Both the position numbers and the translations under genes were made by a program. From assembly GCF_900107155.1 (NCBI RefSeq), contig NZ_FNOX01000011.1:186001-250000 (forward strand): a stretch of 64,000 nt of DNA. The letters are read 5' to 3'. Positions 62,109-64,000 of the stretch are shown in pieces. A model generated the notes under the pieces. That model had not been told where the DNA came from. It saw only the letters and a program-made list of their open reading frames with translations, and made no database searches. The stretch is from Pseudomonas salomonii (lineage in GTDB: Bacteria > Pseudomonadota > Gammaproteobacteria > Pseudomonadales > Pseudomonadaceae). The stretch's first letter is position 1; each line of letters starts with the position of its first letter.

Positions 62109-62870
62109 ATGATTAGCAAAGAAGGCCTTACCCACCACATCTCCGCGCAGTTCAACGCCGAGCTTGAGGAAGTGCGCAGCCACCTCCTGGCGATGGGCGG
62201 GCTGGTGGAGAAGCAAGTCAACGATGCGGTCACTGCGCTGATCGAGGCCGACTCGGGCCTGGCCCAGCAAGTGCGCGAGATCGATGACCAGATCAACCAG
62301 ATGGAACGCAACATCGACGAAGAATGCCTGCGCATTCTGGCCCGCCGCCAACCTGCGGCCTCCGACCTGCGTTTGATCATCAGCATCTCCAAGTCGGTGA
62401 TCGACCTGGAGCGCATCGGCGACGAAGCCACCAAAATCGCCCGCCGCGCTATCCAGTTGTGCGAAGAAGGCGAAGCGCCACGGGGTTACGTGGAAGTGCG
62501 CCACATCGGCGACCAGGTGCGCAACATGGTGCGCGATGCGCTGGACGCGTTCGCCCGCTTCGACGCCGAATTGGCGTTGTCGGTGGCGCAATACGACAAG
62601 ACCATCGACCGCGAATACAAGACCGCACTGCGCGAGCTGGCCACCTACATGATGGAAGACCCGCGCTCTATCTCGCGGGTCTTGAACATCATCTGGGTGT
62701 TGCGTTCCCTGGAACGCATCGGCGACCACGCCCGTAATATCTCGGAACTGGTGATTTATCTGGTGCGCGGCACCGACGTGCGGCACATGGGCCTCAAGCG
62801 CATGAAAGCCGAAGTTGAAGGCACGGCTGATCAAATCCCTAATGTTCCGGGCGAATCTGACGATAAGTAA
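62109..62870 (+). CDS. phoU: Phosphate transport regulator PhoU
   Basis: A 253-residue all-helical protein made of two PhoU repeats (about 20-110 and 125-215), each with E/D-rich motifs (e.g. IGDEATKIARRA and IGDHARNISELV) that bind metal clusters. It links PstSCAB to the PhoR kinase and prevents Pho-regulon activation in phosphate-replete cells. 71 bp after pstB, followed by a terminator. Confidence 0.95.
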   Translation: MISKEGLTHHISAQFNAELEEVRSHLLAMGGLVEKQVNDAVTALIEADSGLAQQVREIDDQINQMERNIDEECLRILARRQPAASDLRLIISISKSVIDLERIGDEATKIARRAIQLCEEGEAPRGYVEVRHIGDQVRNMVRDALDAFARFDAELALSVAQYDKTIDREYKTALRELATYMMEDPRSISRVLNIIWVLRSLERIGDHARNISELVIYLVRGTDVRHMGLKRMKAEVEGTADQIPNVPGESDDK

Positions 62871-62887
62871 GGTTGCCCGAGACATTA

Positions 62888-62916
62888 ACGCCCGGCCTTT
62901 GGTCGGGCGTTTTCGT
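62888..62916 (+). terminator. Intrinsic terminator after phoU
   Basis: ACGCCCGGCC-TTTGG-TCGGGCGT followed by TTTTCGTTT, 17 bp after the phoU stop. It marks the end of the pst operon. Confidence 0.85.
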
Positions 62917-63038
62917 TTGCGGCATCTGAATTTTTTGCGCAGCAGGAGCAATAAAGTCCTTCTGTGACCCGTGAGTTTTGGCAAAATGCCATCAGTCAGG
63001 CGTTTTGCGTGCCGAAGTGTTAATAGGATGAAGGGTCG

Positions 63039-63935
63039 ATGAGTAAAGTCAGTGTATTGGTGGTGGACGACGCCTCGTTTATCCGTGATTTGGTGAAGAA
63101 GTGCCTGCGCAACTACTTCCCAGGCATCAAGATTGAAGACGCGGTGAACGGCAAAAAGGCGCAATCCATCCTGATGCGCGAGACCTTCGACCTGGTGCTG
63201 TGCGACTGGGAAATGCCCGAAATGTCCGGCCTTGAGCTGTTGACCTGGTGCCGTGAGCAGGCGCACCTGAAGGCCATGCCGTTCGTGATGGTGACCAGCC
63301 GTGGCGACAAGGAAAACGTGGTGCAGGCGATTCAGGCCGGGGTTTCCGGTTATGTCAGCAAGCCATTCACCAACGAGCAGTTGCTGAACAAGGTCAAACA
63401 GGCTTTGCACAAGATCGGCCGCCTCGATGCCCTGATCGCCAGCGCGCCGACCAAGATGAACTCGGCCTTCGGCAACGACTCCCTCAATGCCCTGACCGGC
63501 GGCAAACCCGAGGCGGCCAAACCGGCGCCGGTAGCTGCGCCGAGCAAAGGCCTGCTCAACAGCCAACCGGTGCAAGCGCCTGCAGCCTCGCCTGCCGGCG
63601 GTCGCGGCCAGGGCCAACTGCGGCTGTCCAGCGGCAACCAGCAATGCGTGATCAAGGCGCTGAGCATCAAGGAAGCGCTGCTGGTGGTCCGTCGCGGTGA
63701 AGTGCTGCCCCAGGTGCTGGAAAGCGCCGTGCTCGACCTTGAGCAAGGCGAGAACGCCGAAGTCGCGCGCCTCAACGGCTACCTGCACGCCATCGTCGCC
63801 TATGAGCCACGGCCTGACAGCGACTGGCTGCAACTGACCTTCCGGTTTATCGATCAGGATGCGCAGAAGCTCGACTATATCTCCCGCCTGATCGCGCGCG
63901 GTACGGCGCAGAAGCACTTCGTGCCGGGTGCGTGA
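63039..63935 (+). CDS. Response regulator with CheY receiver and C-terminal PilZ-like domain
   Basis: A 298-residue protein. The receiver (about 1-125) keeps the DD pair (VVDDASFIRD), the phospho-acceptor Asp in LVLCDWEMPEMSG (about 55) and the Lys of YVSKPF (about 108). After a Pro/Ala-rich linker (about 150-195) comes a C-terminal domain (about 198-290) resembling a PilZ-like barrel, though the RxxxR/D-x-SxxG c-di-GMP motif is not clearly present. Located after phoU as in P. aeruginosa (PA5364 position), but with its own promoter region. Confidence 0.78.
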   Translation: MSKVSVLVVDDASFIRDLVKKCLRNYFPGIKIEDAVNGKKAQSILMRETFDLVLCDWEMPEMSGLELLTWCREQAHLKAMPFVMVTSRGDKENVVQAIQAGVSGYVSKPFTNEQLLNKVKQALHKIGRLDALIASAPTKMNSAFGNDSLNALTGGKPEAAKPAPVAAPSKGLLNSQPVQAPAASPAGGRGQGQLRLSSGNQQCVIKALSIKEALLVVRRGEVLPQVLESAVLDLEQGENAEVARLNGYLHAIVAYEPRPDSDWLQLTFRFIDQDAQKLDYISRLIARGTAQKHFVPGA

Positions 63936-63956
63936 TCTACAGAGCAACACTTAACC

Positions 63957-64000
63957 CATGTGGGAGCGGGCTTGCCCGCGATAGCGATACATCAGCCACT
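63957..64000. repeat. REP element, cut by window end
   Basis: Starts ATGTGGGAGCGGGCTTGCCC, the left arm of a REP pair with CCCGCG in place of CTCGCG; the partner arm lies beyond the window. Confidence 0.7.

Overview
The window is about 61-62% GC bacterial chromosome with the gene content and order of a Pseudomonas of the P. fluorescens group. Evidence for this is the folE2-amidase-dksA2-COG0523 zinc block, the uvrD / GGDEF-EAL / RpiR regulator (RccR type) / pycR-pycA-pycB block, the purEK block and the pstSCAB-phoU block, together with REP/REPIN-type repeats (arms GTGGGAGCGGGCTTGCTCGC) and a second family of ~100-114 bp palindromic elements (arms GATCGTTCCCACGC). No rRNA, tRNA, CRISPR array, phage or transposase gene was seen. 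Identifications rest on recognition of families from the translated sequence; no database search was run.

Region by region: 1-5.8 kb is a zinc-starvation island. It carries zinc-independent GTP cyclohydrolase IB (folE2, cut by the window edge), a periplasmic amidase, a small secreted protein, the zinc-finger-less DksA2, and two COG0523 metallochaperone GTPases flanking a DUF1826 gene. Two palindromic Zur boxes lie in its two divergent intergenic regions. 5.8-14 kb holds housekeeping genes (DUF3301 protein, pdxY, a thioesterase, a CPA2 antiporter, an SMI1/KNR4 protein, a Tim44-domain protein, uvrD). 14-22.7 kb holds a GGDEF/EAL signalling protein, the carbon regulator rccR with a palindromic operator, a PA3496-family small protein, and pycR divergent from pycA-pycB (anaplerotic pyruvate carboxylase). 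22.8-30.3 kb is accessory: a short-passenger autotransporter, an amino-acid ABC permease/binding-protein pair, a homocysteine methyltransferase, two GNATs, a PaiB-like protein and a MocR regulator. 30.3-39.7 kb is two tandem, paralogous ~1,550-residue proteins of the dermonecrotic-toxin-domain type. 39.8-48.5 kb is amino-acid and polyamine catabolism (polyamine-binding protein, acetylpolyamine amidohydrolase, AraC regulator, asparaginase, Na+/alanine symporter, aspartase, LysR regulator). A low-GC orphan gene follows at 48.6-49.2 kb. 49.2-55.5 kb holds purEK, small membrane and secreted proteins, a mutarotase, a thioesterase and an MFS transporter. 55.7-64 kb is the Pho regulon cluster pstS-pstC-pstA-pstB-phoU plus a response regulator, with Pho boxes before pstS and pstC.

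The most unusual signals are at the DNA level. There is a near-perfect Pseudomonas parS site inside folE2. An array of five 12-bp units, mostly close to the DnaA box, sits in the linker-coding part of the MocR gene, with a further perfect DnaA box just downstream in a different reading frame. An inverted pair of perfect DnaA boxes lies in the second COG0523 gene. A REPIN is nested inside another REP element near 52.2 kb, and an intrinsic-terminator-like hairpin lies between the likely purE promoter and its start codon. The parS and DnaA-box signals suggest, but do not prove, a location fairly close to the replication origin. Among proteins, the tandem giant toxin-like genes and the low-GC protein resembling a catalytically dead metzincin protease most deserve follow-up.
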